Assembly (NCBI RefSeq): GCF_004355185.1
Contig: NZ_CP037922.1
Span: 4,000,001 to 4,064,000, forward strand
DNA from: Hymenobacter radiodurans
GTDB taxonomy: Bacteria > Bacteroidota > Bacteroidia > Cytophagales > Hymenobacteraceae
Reading direction: 5' to 3'
Length of the DNA: 64,000 nucleotides
Part shown: positions 44,928 to 54,355 of the stretch, one piece after another
Numbering within the stretch: position 1 is the stretch's first letter
Layout of the letters: each line of letters starts with the position of its first letter
The notes under the pieces: generated by a model
Told to the model about the DNA's origin: nothing
Database searches by the model: none
Seen by the model: the letters and a program-made list of their open reading frames with translations, nothing else
Program-made: the position numbers and the translations under genes

Positions 44928-45320
44928 ATGTTTCTTGCTCTTCCGGCTGCGCAATACCAGCCTTCTGACTATCTGCCCATTTTGGTTCAGCTAGGGTTCG
45001 CTTTAGCTTTTGTCGCTTTTGCGATGATTGTATCTCATTTAGTAGGCCCCAATCGTAAGAGTGCCGTTAAGGACAGCTCTTTTGAGTGCGGCATCGAGTC
45101 GGTGGGTAATGCCCGCACGCCGATTTCGGTGAAATACTTCCTAACAGCCATTCTATTCGTGCTGTTCGATGTGGAAGTAATCTTCATGTATCCTTGGGCC
45201 GTCAACTTCCGCTCGTTAGGTACAGAAGGCTTTTTACAGATGATTGTATTCCTGGCGCTGCTCATGGCAGGCTTCGTGTACGTTATCAAAAAGGGCGTAT
45301 TACGCTGGACAGAGCGCTAA
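44928..45320 (+). CDS. nuoA: NADH-quinone oxidoreductase subunit A
   Basis: 130 residues, three transmembrane helices. FECGIESVGNARTPISVKYFL is the family signature loop between helices 1 and 2, with the Cys that sits near the quinone site. First gene of the complex I cluster, 71 bp before nuoB. Confidence 0.95.
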   Translation: MFLALPAAQYQPSDYLPILVQLGFALAFVAFAMIVSHLVGPNRKSAVKDSSFECGIESVGNARTPISVKYFLTAILFVLFDVEVIFMYPWAVNFRSLGTEGFLQMIVFLALLMAGFVYVIKKGVLRWTER

Positions 45321-45391
45321 AAGGCAAACTTTTGCCTCTTTACCAGTGTTCGTCAGATGGGTAATCCCGTTCTTGAAATTGACTCTTTCTT

Positions 45392-45948
45392 ATGACTGAT
45401 ATACGAGTTCCAGAAATCAAAACCGTAGAGGCACCGGATGGAATCGAGGGTGCAGGCTTCTTTGCTACTTCCTTGGAAAAGGTAGTGGGCATCGCCCGCG
45501 CTAACTCGCTCTGGCCGTTGCCTTTTGCTACTTCCTGCTGCGGCATCGAGTTCATGGCCACCATGGGCTCCCACTACGATATTTCTCGCTTCGGTTCGGA
45601 GCGGCCATCATTCTCGCCCCGTCAGGCCGATTTGCTCATGGTAATGGGTACTATCGCCAAGAAAATGGCCCCCATTGTGAAGCAAGTGTACGAGCAGATG
45701 GCTGAGCCGCGCTGGGTATTGGCAATGGGTGCTTGCGCCTGCTCGGGGGCATTTTTGACTCCTATTCCGTGCTTCAGGGCATCGACCGTATCATCCCCGT
45801 TGATGTGTACGTGCCCGGCTGCCCACCCCGTCCGGAGCAAGTGCTCGATGGGTTGATGCGGGTACAGGATCTGGCCAAAAACGAGTCTATTCGCCGCCGC
45901 AACTCGCCTGAGTATCAGGCGCTGTTGGCCTCCTATAATATCAAGTAA
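45392..45948 (+). CDS. nuoB: NADH-quinone oxidoreductase subunit B (frameshifted)
   Basis: Holds cluster N2, the last iron-sulfur centre before quinone. [14 protein letters not shown] carries the Cys pair, GACACSG the third and [10 protein letters not shown] the fourth Cys. The G run at 45745-45749 has five G: six would read [12 protein letters not shown] and continue into the second part [16 protein letters not shown], ending at 45948, for 185 residues. Both halves are highly conserved, so loss of function is unlikely to be old. Confidence 0.9.
45745..45749 (+). other. Frameshift site in nuoB (G5 where G6 expected)
   Basis: TCGGGGGCATTTTTG; one more G gives TCG GGG GGC ATT TTT GAC and restores the conserved Ser-Gly-Gly-Ile-Phe. 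Confidence 0.88.
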
Positions 45949-46000
45949 GAAATAGGGAGCAGGAGCATTTGCAAGTTAAATGCTCTTGCTCCCTATTTCT
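45948..46000 (+). other. Long hairpin between nuoB and nuoC
   Basis: 23-bp arms AGAAATAGGGAGCAGGAGC... and ...GCTCTTGCTCCCTATTTCT with one mismatch and a 7-base loop, starting on the last base of the nuoB stop. There is no T tract after it, so it is not a usual terminator; an RNA-processing or stabilising stem is more likely. Confidence 0.8.
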
Positions 46001-46014
46001 AGTTCCTCTCAAAA

Positions 46015-46581
46015 ATGGCTGAATCGAACGAAGAATCCACTGTTGCTCAGGCTGCTATAGCTGAAACCGACCCTAATAAGTTGACCAATGCCCGGGTACT
46101 CACTACCCTGCATCAGCTATTCGGTGAAGATGCTTTCACCGATGTGGAAGAGCCTTACGGCTTGCTTACGGCCACTACCACGCGCGAGCGGATTCACGAA
46201 ATCATTCAGACCCTGCACGGCGAGCCCACCATGCAGTTCAATTTTTTGACCACCATGTGCGGGATTCACTACCCCGAGCAGGAAGGCCAGGAGTTGGGCA
46301 TGATTTATCATCTCCACAGTTTAGTGCACAATGTGCGCCTACGGCTGAAAATCTTCTTTCCAATTACCGATCCGGCCGTACCCACGCTCACCGACGTCTA
46401 CGCCACGGCGAACTGGATGGAGCGCGAGGCTTTCGACTTCTTCGGCATCATCTTCACGGGCCACCCCAACCTCATCCGCATTCTGAATGTGGAGGATATG
46501 GACTACCACCCCATGCGGCGCGAATATCCGCTGGAGGATGGCACCCGCGAAGACAAAACTGACCTGTTTTTCGGCCGCTAG
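46015..46581 (+). CDS. nuoC: NADH-quinone oxidoreductase subunit C
   Basis: 188 residues, peripheral arm subunit. Family region FDFFGIIFTGHPNLIRILNVEDMDYHPMRREYPLEDG includes the conserved ERE-A-DFFGI core (MEREAFDFFGI). Separate from nuoD, not fused. An N-terminal acidic Ala/Glu-rich extension of about 20 residues precedes the domain. Confidence 0.93.
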   Translation: MAESNEESTVAQAAIAETDPNKLTNARVLTTLHQLFGEDAFTDVEEPYGLLTATTTRERIHEIIQTLHGEPTMQFNFLTTMCGIHYPEQEGQELGMIYHLHSLVHNVRLRLKIFFPITDPAVPTLTDVYATANWMEREAFDFFGIIFTGHPNLIRILNVEDMDYHPMRREYPLEDGTREDKTDLFFGR

Positions 46582-46599
46582 GCCCCTGATTCCTATATC

Positions 46600-47862
46600 A
46601 TGGCAGTAAACGACACGCTGGAAGGCACCCATAAAATTCATCAAGAAGCCCGCGAGCAGCAGCACAACCAGCTCGTGCCCACCCTCAACGACTTCAGCCA
46701 GGAGCTGACAACGTTGAACCTGGGTCCGACTCACCCTGCTACCCACGGCATTTTTCAGAACATCCTGCAAATGGACGGGGAGCGGATTATTTCCGGCGTT
46801 CCCACCATTGGCTACATTCACCGGGCTTTCGAAAAGATTGCCGAGCGGCGCCCATTCTACCAGATTACGCCCCTCACCGACCGGATGAACTACTGTTCTA
46901 GCCCCATCAATAACATGGGCTGGCACATGACGGTGGAAAAGCTACTGGGCATCACAGTTCCAAAGCGCGCGCAGTACATGCGCGTGATCATGATGGAACT
47001 AGCGCGCATTACCGACCACCTAATCTGTAATTCGATTCTGGGAGTAGATACGGGTGCCTTTACCGGCTTCCTATACGTGTTCCAGGAGCGGGAAAAGGTC
47101 TACGAGATTTACGAGGAAGTATGCGGTGCGCGCCTCACGACCAATATGGGTCGGGTAGGCGGCATGGAGCGCGACTTTTCGCCGGTGGCTATTGAGAAGC
47201 TGCGCAAGTGGCTGAAGGAGTTTCCGGCCGTAATGCGTGAGTTTGAGAGCATGTTTACCCGCAACCGCATCTTTATGGATCGGGTAGTAAACGTAGGCCC
47301 AATCACGGCGGAGAAAGCCTTGAATTACGGCTTTACTGGTCCCAACCTGCGGGCTGCCGGCGTGGATTACGATGTGCGGGTAATGAATCCTTACTCGTCT
47401 TACGAGGACTTCGATTTCGAAATTCCAGTAGGTACGAATGGCGATACGTACGACCGCTTCCTAGTTCGCAACGAGGAAATTTGGCAGAGCTTGCGCATTA
47501 TCAACCAAGCGCTTGACAACTTACCCGAAGGCCCTTACCACGCCGACGCGCCGCACTATTATTTGCCCCCCAAGCAGGCCGTGTACAAAAACATGGAGGC
47601 TCTGATCTACCACTTCAAAATCATCATGGGTGAGATTGAAGCCCCGGTGGGTGAGGTGTATCACTCCGTGGAGGGCGGCAACGGCGAGTTGGGCTTCTAT
47701 CTAGTTTCGGATGGTGGCCGCACGCCGTATCGCCTGCATTTCCGTCGCCCCTGCTTTATTTACTACCAAGCCTACTCCGAAATGGTAGTAGGAACCAGCC
47801 TCTCCGACGCCATCGTGATTCTGAGTTCGATGAACGTAATTGCCGGCGAGCTGGACGCGTAG
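46600..47862 (+). CDS. nuoD: NADH-quinone oxidoreductase subunit D
   Basis: 420 residues, the 49-kDa subunit forming the quinone pocket. LGPTHPATHGIFQ near residues 45-57, GYIHRAFEKIAE, DRMNYCSSPINNMGW, and the C-terminal LVSDGGRTPYRLHFRRPCF. Start 18 bp after nuoC. Carries an intact GGGGGGC on the minus strand at 47565-47571. Confidence 0.95.
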   Translation: MAVNDTLEGTHKIHQEAREQQHNQLVPTLNDFSQELTTLNLGPTHPATHGIFQNILQMDGERIISGVPTIGYIHRAFEKIAERRPFYQITPLTDRMNYCSSPINNMGWHMTVEKLLGITVPKRAQYMRVIMMELARITDHLICNSILGVDTGAFTGFLYVFQEREKVYEIYEEVCGARLTTNMGRVGGMERDFSPVAIEKLRKWLKEFPAVMREFESMFTRNRIFMDRVVNVGPITAEKALNYGFTGPNLRAAGVDYDVRVMNPYSSYEDFDFEIPVGTNGDTYDRFLVRNEEIWQSLRIINQALDNLPEGPYHADAPHYYLPPKQAVYKNMEALIYHFKIIMGEIEAPVGEVYHSVEGGNGELGFYLVSDGGRTPYRLHFRRPCFIYYQAYSEMVVGTSLSDAIVILSSMNVIAGELDA

Positions 47863-47883
47863 TTTTTGCTGAATTTGCCCCCT

Positions 47884-48441
47884 ATGGAAGTTACGACTGC
47901 TCCCGCTAAGCCTCAATTTTCGGCCGCTGCCCAAGCCGAGATTAAGCGCATTATCACGCGCTATCCTGAAGACCGTAAGAAGTCGGCTCTGCTGCCGGTG
48001 CTACACATTGCGCAAGCAGAGTTTGGTGGCTGGGTAAGCCCTGAAGTACAGGATTTGGTAGCCGAAACGCTGGGCCTCAAGCCAATTGAGGTGTATGAGG
48101 TTTCGTCGTTTTACACCATGTTCAACCTCAAGCCGGTTGGTAAGCACGTATTGGAAATCTGCCGCACAGGTCCTTGTATGTTGCGCGGTTCGGATGAGCT
48201 AACGGAAAACTTGGAGCGCATTACGGGAGCGAAGGTGGGCGAAACCTCACCCGACGGTATGTTTACCATTAAGATGGTCGAGTGCTTGGCAGCTTGCGGG
48301 TTTGCGCCGGTAGTGCAGGTGCGGGAGAAATACTACGAGAGTCTCGAAACACCGGAGGCCGTGGATGCCATGTTGAACGAACTCCGCAGCATGGTTCACC
48401 GGCCGATACTGCCGTGGGAAGAGCAGAAAACCAATGCTTAA
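47884..48441 (+). CDS. nuoE: NADH-quinone oxidoreductase subunit E
   Basis: 185 residues, thioredoxin-like [2Fe-2S] subunit of the NADH input module (cluster N1a). Cys ligands in CRTGPCMLRG and ECLAACGFAPV. EVSSFYTMFNLKPVGKH is conserved. Chosen start MEVTTAPAKP; a TTG 18 bp upstream is less likely. Confidence 0.94.
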   Translation: MEVTTAPAKPQFSAAAQAEIKRIITRYPEDRKKSALLPVLHIAQAEFGGWVSPEVQDLVAETLGLKPIEVYEVSSFYTMFNLKPVGKHVLEICRTGPCMLRGSDELTENLERITGAKVGETSPDGMFTIKMVECLAACGFAPVVQVREKYYESLETPEAVDAMLNELRSMVHRPILPWEEQKTNA

Positions 48442-48515
48442 TCTTTAAGCACACTAATCGCTTAGAGAACAAATACAATTAACCCTTCACTCCTACCCCT
48501 TACGCTGGAGAAATC

Positions 48516-49855
48516 ATGGGACGCAAGCTATTAACTGAACATATAAACGTCGAGGGAATCGACACGTTTGAGGTTTACCGCAAGCACGGTGGGTACCGCT
48601 CCGTGGAGAAGGCCCTCAAGACGATGACCCCCGACGAGGTGGTGGAGGAAGTCAAGAAGTCGGGCCTACGAGGGCGCGGCGGCGCGGGCTTCCCGACGGG
48701 AATGAAGTGGAGCTTTTTGGCGAAGCCCGAAGGTGTACCACGCTACCTCGTCTGCAACGCCGACGAATCGGAGCCCGGCACCTTCAAGGACCGTCAACTG
48801 ATGTCGAAGCTGCCGCACTTGCTTATTGAGGGCATGATTACGGGCAGCTACGCTTTAGGCGCGCGCACTAGCTACATCTACATTCGTGGCGAGTTATTGT
48901 ATGTGCTGCGCATTCTGGAAAAAGCTATTGCTGAGGCGTATGCAGCTGGTTTCTTAGGCGAAAACATCCTTGGCTCAGGTTACTCATTGGATTTGCATGT
49001 GCATCCCGGTGGTGGGGCATACATCTGCGGTGAGGAAACAGCTTTGCTGGAATCACTGGAAGGCAAACGCGGCAACCCACGTAACAAGCCGCCATTTCCT
49101 GCTGTGCAGGGCTTATACGCTCGGCCTACGGTAGTCAACAACGTTGAGTCTATTGCCGCTGTACCGGTTATTGTGAACGAAGGCGGCGACGAGTACGCCA
49201 AAATCGGCATTGGCAAAAGCACTGGTACTAAGCTTATTTCCGCTTGCGGTCATTTGAATAAGCCAGGTATCTACGAAATCGAGCTTGGTGTACCAGTTGA
49301 GGAATTCATTTACTCCGATGAGTACTGCGGCGGTATTTGGAAAGGGCGCGAGCTGAAAGCAGTAGTAGCTGGTGGCTCTTCTGTGCCGATTCTACCGACG
49401 GAGCTTATCCTGAAAACTGCTGCTGGCGAGCCTCGTCTGATGACGTATGAGTCCTTATCCGATGGTGGCTTCGTTACCGGCACTATGCTGGGCTCGGGGG
49501 CTTTATTGCCATGGACGAGACGACTTGTATCGTGCGCAACACCTGGAACTTCTCGCGCTTCTACCATCATGAGTCGTGCGGACAGTGCTCACCCTGCCGT
49601 GAAGGCACAGGCTGGCTCGAAAAAGTTTTGCACCGCTTAGAACATGGTCACGGTGCGATGCACGACATTGACTTGCTGGTAAGCGTAGCTAAGCAAATAG
49701 AAGGCAACACTATTTGCCCCCTAGGTGAGGCAGCGGCTTGGCCCGTAGCGGCGGCCGTACGTCACTTCCGCGACGAGTTTGAGTGGCATGTAAAGCATCC
49801 GCAGGAGGCCACACGCGTCGGCGCGGTTTACCCTGGCAAAGCCGTTTTGGCCTAG
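48516..49855 (+). CDS. nuoF: NADH-quinone oxidoreductase subunit F (frameshifted)
   Basis: NADH- and FMN-binding subunit; 446 residues when repaired. Flavin/NADH motif GLRGRGGAGFPTG and CNADESEPGTFKDR in the first part. The [4Fe-4S] ligands SCGQCSPCREGTGW and ICPLGEAAAWP are in the second. The break is at the G run 49496-49500: a sixth G gives GSGGFIAMDETTCIVRN. Both halves are complete, with no loss of residues. Confidence 0.92.
49496..49500 (+). other. Frameshift site in nuoF (G5 where G6 expected)
   Basis: TCGGGGGCTTTATT; one more G yields TCG GGG GGC TTT ATT GCC. Confidence 0.88.
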
Positions 49856-49969
49856 CAACGATTAAAAAAGAGATTTAAAATTCAAGACTTGACCTCTGCA
49901 CACCTCAGTGTTTTTCCTCACAGGAGCCCGACGCTGTAGTAACCAAGGCCAATCTTCGCTGACTCTGAA

Positions 49970-50970
49970 ATGGCTAAAATAACTTTTGACGGCATCGAGG
50001 TAGAAGTTCCAGACGGAACAACCATCCTCAACGCGGCTCGCACCATCGGCGGCGGTATCGTGCCGCCTGCCATGTGCTACTATACCCCGCTGAAAGGCTC
50101 GGGGGCAAATGCCGCGCATGCTTGGTACGCGTAGCTGCTGGTTCCACGAAGGATCCGCGACCAATGCCCAAGCTGGTGGCCTCGTGCATTACGCCTGTGC
50201 AAGACGGTATGGTGGTAGAAAACACGACCTCCGAGCAGGTGCTTAACGTGCGTAAAGGCATCGTAGAAATGCTACTCATCAATCACCCCTTGGATTGCCC
50301 TGTGTGCGACCAAGCTGGTGAGTGTGATCTGCAAAACTTTGCCTTTGAGCATGGGGTATCAACCACGCGCTATGAGGAAGAGCGCCGCACCTTCGAAAAG
50401 ATTGATATCGGTCCGCTGATTCAGCTGCACATGACGCGCTGCATTCTGTGCTACCGCTGTGTATACACTGCCGACCAGCTCACTCCAGGCCGCGTGCATG
50501 GCGTACTAGGTCGTGGCGACGCTTCCGAGATCGGTACGTACATCGAGAACATCATCGACAATGACTTCTCCGGTAATGTTATCGACGTGTGCCCAGTAGG
50601 TGCGCTGACCGACAAAACCTGGCGTTTCAAGCAGCGCGTGTGGTTCACAAAGCCCGTGAACGCCCACCGCGACTGCCCCAAGTGCACTGGCAACGTAGTG
50701 CTGTGGTACAAAGGCAAAGACGTATTGCGCATTACGGCTCGTAAAAACGAGTATGGCGAAGTAAAGGAATGGATTTGCAACGAGTGCCGCTTCGAAAAGA
50801 AAGAAACTGCCGACTGGACCATTGAAGGCCCTGCGCACATTGATCGGACTTCGGTAATTTCAGCTAATCACTACGAGTTGCCCGTAGTAAACCCGCAGAT
50901 TATTGCAGATTTGCCGGAGAGCTCAGTGCGCGATTTAGAACAAAATCCTCCCCTGAAACTGGGTAATTAA
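49970..50970 (+). CDS. nuoG: NADH-quinone oxidoreductase subunit G, short form (frameshifted)
   Basis: 333 residues when repaired. N-terminal [2Fe-2S] domain (PPAMCYYTPLKG, then KCRACLVRVAAG and VASC), the His-Cys [4Fe-4S] segment HPLDCPVCDQAGECDLQNF, and the next cluster region RCILCYRCV...CPVGALT, then a CPKC...CNEC pair. It lacks the large molybdopterin-oxidoreductase domain of E. coli NuoG, as the Cytophagales form usually does. The frame breaks at the G run 50101-50105; a sixth G restores KGSGGKCRACL. Confidence 0.9.
50101..50105 (+). other. Frameshift site in nuoG (G5 where G6 expected)
   Basis: CTCGGGGGCAAATGC; one more G yields TCG GGG GGC AAA TGC, restoring two Cys ligands in frame. 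Confidence 0.88.
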
Positions 50971-51042
50971 ATAGGATATCGGTGATGCGTTAACGATCTG
51001 TCCATAACGCATTAACGGCATTCAGAACTAGTAATATTCTAC

Positions 51043-52143
51043 ATGGAACTTCCCGCACTGGGCTGGCAAGCCCTCGTTATTCTGGTGGTGTTTGGCGTTT
51101 CGCTGCTCATCGCCACGTATTCTACTTATGCGGAGCGCGTTATTGCGGCCTTCCTGCAAGACCGTGTCGGTCCGGACCGGGCGGGTCCTTTTGGCCTGCT
51201 TCAGCCACTGGCTGATGCCGTGAAACTGTTTACGAAAGAAGAGTTTTTCCCAGCTGGCTCTAACCGTGCGCTTTTCGTTTTCGGTCCGTGCCTAGCCATG
51301 GTTACGGCGCTGATGGCATCTGCTGTAATTCCTTTCGGCAACTACTTGCAGTTCGGCAGTACCATTATTTGGCTGCAGGGCATTGAGGTAAATATCGGAA
51401 TGCTGTACGTGTTTGGCGTGGTCTCGCTGGGCGTATATGGTATTATGATTGGCGGCTGGGCTTCCAACAATAAGTTCTCGCTGCTAGGAGCTATTCGGGC
51501 CGCTTCGCAAAACATCAGCTACGAGCTGGCCATGGGCTTGTCCCTGATTGCTGTATTGATGATTAGCGAAACCTTATCACTCCGCGAAATCACGCTGCAG
51601 CAATCAGTACCGGGCGAGTGGCAATTCTGGAATATTGTAAAGCAGCCCCTGGGCTTTATCATCTTTATTGTCTGCTCTTTTGCTGAAACCAACCGTACTC
51701 CCTTCGATTTGCCTGAATGCGAAACGGAGTTGGTCGGCGGTTACCACACTGAGTACAGCTCCATGAAAATGGGCCTGTATTTATTCGCTGAATACATCAA
51801 TGTGTTCGTGGCCTCGGCCGTGATGAGCGTGCTGTATTTTGGTGGCTTCAACTTCCCTTTTCAATATGAGTTGCGTGCTTTCTTGGCTGAGTCGCAGGGA
51901 GCAGTTACAGCTCATAATATCGTAACTGCGCTGGGCGTAGTAGCGATTTTTGTCAAAATCTTCTCCTTCATCTTCTTCTTCATGTGGGTTCGTTGGACCC
52001 TGCCCCGCTTCCGCTATGATCAGCTTATGCGCCTGGGCTGGACCATCCTGATTCCGCTGGCCATTTTCAACATTCTACTTACTGGGGGGCTAATTGTATT
52101 CAACATTATCCCGCAGGTACCGAAGTGGTGGCTGCTGCAGTAA
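51043..52143 (+). CDS. nuoH: NADH-quinone oxidoreductase subunit H
   Basis: 366 residues, eight-helix membrane subunit linking the quinone site to the pump. ERVIAAFLQDRVGPDRAGPFGLLQPLADAVKLFTKE and AETNRTPFDLPECETELVGGYHTEYS are the conserved loops. Intact GGGGGGC at 52084-52090 in LTGGLIVFN. Confidence 0.95.
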   Translation: MELPALGWQALVILVVFGVSLLIATYSTYAERVIAAFLQDRVGPDRAGPFGLLQPLADAVKLFTKEEFFPAGSNRALFVFGPCLAMVTALMASAVIPFGNYLQFGSTIIWLQGIEVNIGMLYVFGVVSLGVYGIMIGGWASNNKFSLLGAIRAASQNISYELAMGLSLIAVLMISETLSLREITLQQSVPGEWQFWNIVKQPLGFIIFIVCSFAETNRTPFDLPECETELVGGYHTEYSSMKMGLYLFAEYINVFVASAVMSVLYFGGFNFPFQYELRAFLAESQGAVTAHNIVTALGVVAIFVKIFSFIFFFMWVRWTLPRFRYDQLMRLGWTILIPLAIFNILLTGGLIVFNIIPQVPKWWLLQ

Positions 52144-52208
52144 TTCAGCCCGTAAGTAAATTTTCAGGCTGCACATCTGCCTCACTCGGATTTAGAAACT
52201 AAATCATC

Positions 52209-52787
52209 ATGCAACCTTTAAGCAATAGAGCCAAGATACTGGCGAAGAAGCCGATGACGCTCGCTGAACGAGCGTATTTGCCGGCTATTTTCCAGGGTCT
52301 GAGCATTACGATGCGGCACTTCTTCTCCAAGAAAGCTACCATTCGGTATCCAGAGGAGACCCGGCCCTTCTCTCCTATTTTCCGTGGTCTGCACGTGCTC
52401 AAGCGTGATGAGCAGGGTCGGGAGCGGTGCACCGCTTGCGGCCTATGTGCTGTGGCCTGCCCCGCTGAAGCTATTACGATGGTAGCTGGTGAGCGTAAAA
52501 AAGGTGAAGAAGGTCTCTACCGCGAAGAGAAATACGCTGTTAGCTACGAGGTAAACATGCTGCGCTGCATCTTCTGCGGCTTATGCGAAGAAGCCTGCCC
52601 AAAAGCTGCGGTATACTTGCAAGCCGATAAAATGGCCCCTCCACGCTTCGAGCGCGACGAGTTTATCTATGGCAAAGACCGCTTAGTAGAACCAGTGTCG
52701 CCGGATGCGCGCTCACAGCGAGGCATTCAACTCACCCCTGAGCAGGCTGAGGCATTACGTAACAAAATGGCCCAACAGCCCGCCTAA
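52209..52787 (+). CDS. nuoI: NADH-quinone oxidoreductase subunit I
   Basis: 192 residues, two [4Fe-4S] clusters N6a/N6b: CTACGLCAVACPAEA and CIFCGLCEEACPKAA. N-terminal amphipathic part MQPLSNRAKILAKKP precedes the ferredoxin fold. Lies 65 bp after nuoH. Confidence 0.95.
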   Translation: MQPLSNRAKILAKKPMTLAERAYLPAIFQGLSITMRHFFSKKATIRYPEETRPFSPIFRGLHVLKRDEQGRERCTACGLCAVACPAEAITMVAGERKKGEEGLYREEKYAVSYEVNMLRCIFCGLCEEACPKAAVYLQADKMAPPRFERDEFIYGKDRLVEPVSPDARSQRGIQLTPEQAEALRNKMAQQPA

Positions 52788-52844
52788 ACTGTAACACGTA
52801 GTTGCAGCCCGGCTGCCTTGTTTCTGACGGTATTTCCTTCGCTT

Positions 52845-53354
52845 ATGTCTCCTCTCTTTCTCTTTCTGTCATTTGTAGCACTGTTTAGTGCATTGGGCGT
52901 GGTGCTTGCCAAAAACCCAGTGCATAGCGTGCTCTTTTTGATTCTGACGTTTTTCACAATATCAGGGCATTATCTGCTGTTGAACGCTCAGTTCTTAGCA
53001 GCGGTAAACATCATTGTGTACGCCGGGGCTATTATGGTGCTGTTCCTATTCGTAATCATGTTCCTGAACCTGAATGCTGACGCTGAGCCTCGTAAATCAG
53101 CTTTGTCTAAAATAGCGGCGGCTATAGCTGGCGGGTCATTACTGCTCATTCTGGTTGCAGCCCTACGTGATATCCAGCCCGGAGGAGCAAGCGCTACTGC
53201 CTTCGATTCGCAAATAGGGATGGTAGACCGGCTGGGCATGGTGCTGTATAAGCAATACATGCTGCCATTTGAGTTGGTGTCGGTATTGTTCATAGTGGCT
53301 ATGGTCGGTGCTATGATGCTGGGGAAGCGGGAAACAGGAGAGCGAAACTTCTAA
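52845..53354 (+). CDS. nuoJ: NADH-quinone oxidoreductase subunit J
   Basis: 169 residues, five helices. NPVHSVLFLILTFF, then YAGAIMVLFLFVIMFLN with the pi-bulge region on helix 3, and a C-terminal MMLGKRETGERNF. Start MSPLFLFLSFVALFSALGVV. A strong terminator follows, so the transcript ends here although nuoK is 7 kb away. Confidence 0.93.
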   Translation: MSPLFLFLSFVALFSALGVVLAKNPVHSVLFLILTFFTISGHYLLLNAQFLAAVNIIVYAGAIMVLFLFVIMFLNLNADAEPRKSALSKIAAAIAGGSLLLILVAALRDIQPGGASATAFDSQIGMVDRLGMVLYKQYMLPFELVSVLFIVAMVGAMMLGKRETGERNF

Positions 53355-53370
53355 TCTTATCCTCAAGTCA

Positions 53371-53415
53371 AAAGCAAAAGCCCCCCTGATTAATCAGGGG
53401 GGCTTTTTGCTTTTG
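53371..53415 (+). terminator. Terminator after nuoJ
   Basis: AAAAGCAAAAGCCCCCCTGA pairs with TCAGGGGGGCTTTTTGCTTT; a fully symmetric stem that includes GGGGGGC on both arms. Confidence 0.9.
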
Positions 53416-53540
53416 CTTTTAGCGTTCATCAGGTACTCAATCCTAGCATTTCACAATAGCTCTGTTGCTGGCTACCTATTCACTTTTAATCTCAGGTTTC
53501 ATAATATTCAACTTTTGAAATTAAAAGCACATTAATTATC

Positions 53541-53561
53541 CATAATAGTAAAACTATTATG
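53541..53561. promoter_or_regulatory. Candidate TetR operator
   Basis: Perfect palindrome CATAATAGT-AAA-ACTATTATG (9-bp arms) about 97 bp upstream of the tetR start, in an AT-rich promoter region. Size and symmetry fit a TetR-family dimer site; the exact promoter is unclear (TATCTTCG at 53575 is the best box). Confidence 0.6.
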
Positions 53562-53657
53562 AATGAAGGTGGTATATCTTCGCGTCAGATCGAACGGTTT
53601 TCTGCCTACTAGAAACACCTTCCTCACCTTGCCATTCGATACTTTCCTCCTCTAGAG

Positions 53658-54332
53658 ATGACGACTCTACGTCCAGAGCTTAATCATAAGCTCTTCTTGC
53701 GCGACCCTCAGGAAACTGATCTAGGCCGCAAAATCATTGCTGCCAGCGTACAGCTTATCGATCAGATTGGCTTTGAACAATTTACGTTCAAAAAGCTAGC
53801 ACAACAGATGGGCTCTACGGAGGCTTCTCTTTATCGCTACTTCGAAAACAAGCACCGTCTGCTTGTCTACCTTATTTCATGGCATTGGGCATCGCTGCGC
53901 TTTCAAATCAGGTTTCATACTCACAACGTAGCTGACCCACGCGAGCGGCTGCGGCTAATCCTAAACATCATCACAAATGCTCACCTAGACATTGCCACAA
54001 CCGCCGACTTTGATGAAGCGGCCTTGTATCGCGTTGTAGTAGCGGAGGCATCCAAAACATACCTCACGCACGAGGTTGACGAGGTAAATCATAGCGGGTT
54101 TTATCGGGAGTACAAATCCTTGTGTGCTGATGTAGCCCTCGTAGTGCAGGAAATTGCCCCCCACTACCCCTACCCACATGCTTTAGTAAGCACGCTGCTG
54201 GAAACGGCTCGCAAGCAGCTCTTTTTTTCCCAGCACCTGCCTTCGCTAGCCGATGCTCCATCACCCGCGACGGCTGGTAAAGACATCTTTGGGTTTCTAG
54301 AGCACTTGGCTTTTTCTGTCTTAAACAAATAA
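53658..54332 (+). CDS. TetR-family transcriptional regulator
   Basis: 224 residues. N-terminal helix-turn-helix at about residues 24-70: IIAASVQLIDQIGFEQFTFKKLAQQMGSTEASLYRYFENKHRLL, the standard TetR DNA-binding signature. C-terminal ligand domain with Trp/His/Arg-rich helices. First gene of a four-gene group encoding an efflux or secretion system 24 bp downstream, so it probably represses this group and senses its substrate or an envelope signal. Confidence 0.87.
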   Translation: MTTLRPELNHKLFLRDPQETDLGRKIIAASVQLIDQIGFEQFTFKKLAQQMGSTEASLYRYFENKHRLLVYLISWHWASLRFQIRFHTHNVADPRERLRLILNIITNAHLDIATTADFDEAALYRVVVAEASKTYLTHEVDEVNHSGFYREYKSLCADVALVVQEIAPHYPYPHALVSTLLETARKQLFFSQHLPSLADAPSPATAGKDIFGFLEHLAFSVLNK

Positions 54333-54355
54333 TTGACTATCAGCAGGCTTTAGCA

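Larger units (their letters stand above)
53355..53657. other. Intergenic region before tetR
   Basis: About 300 bp with the nuoJ terminator and the palindromic operator candidate; AT-rich from 53500 to 53590. Confidence 0.5.
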
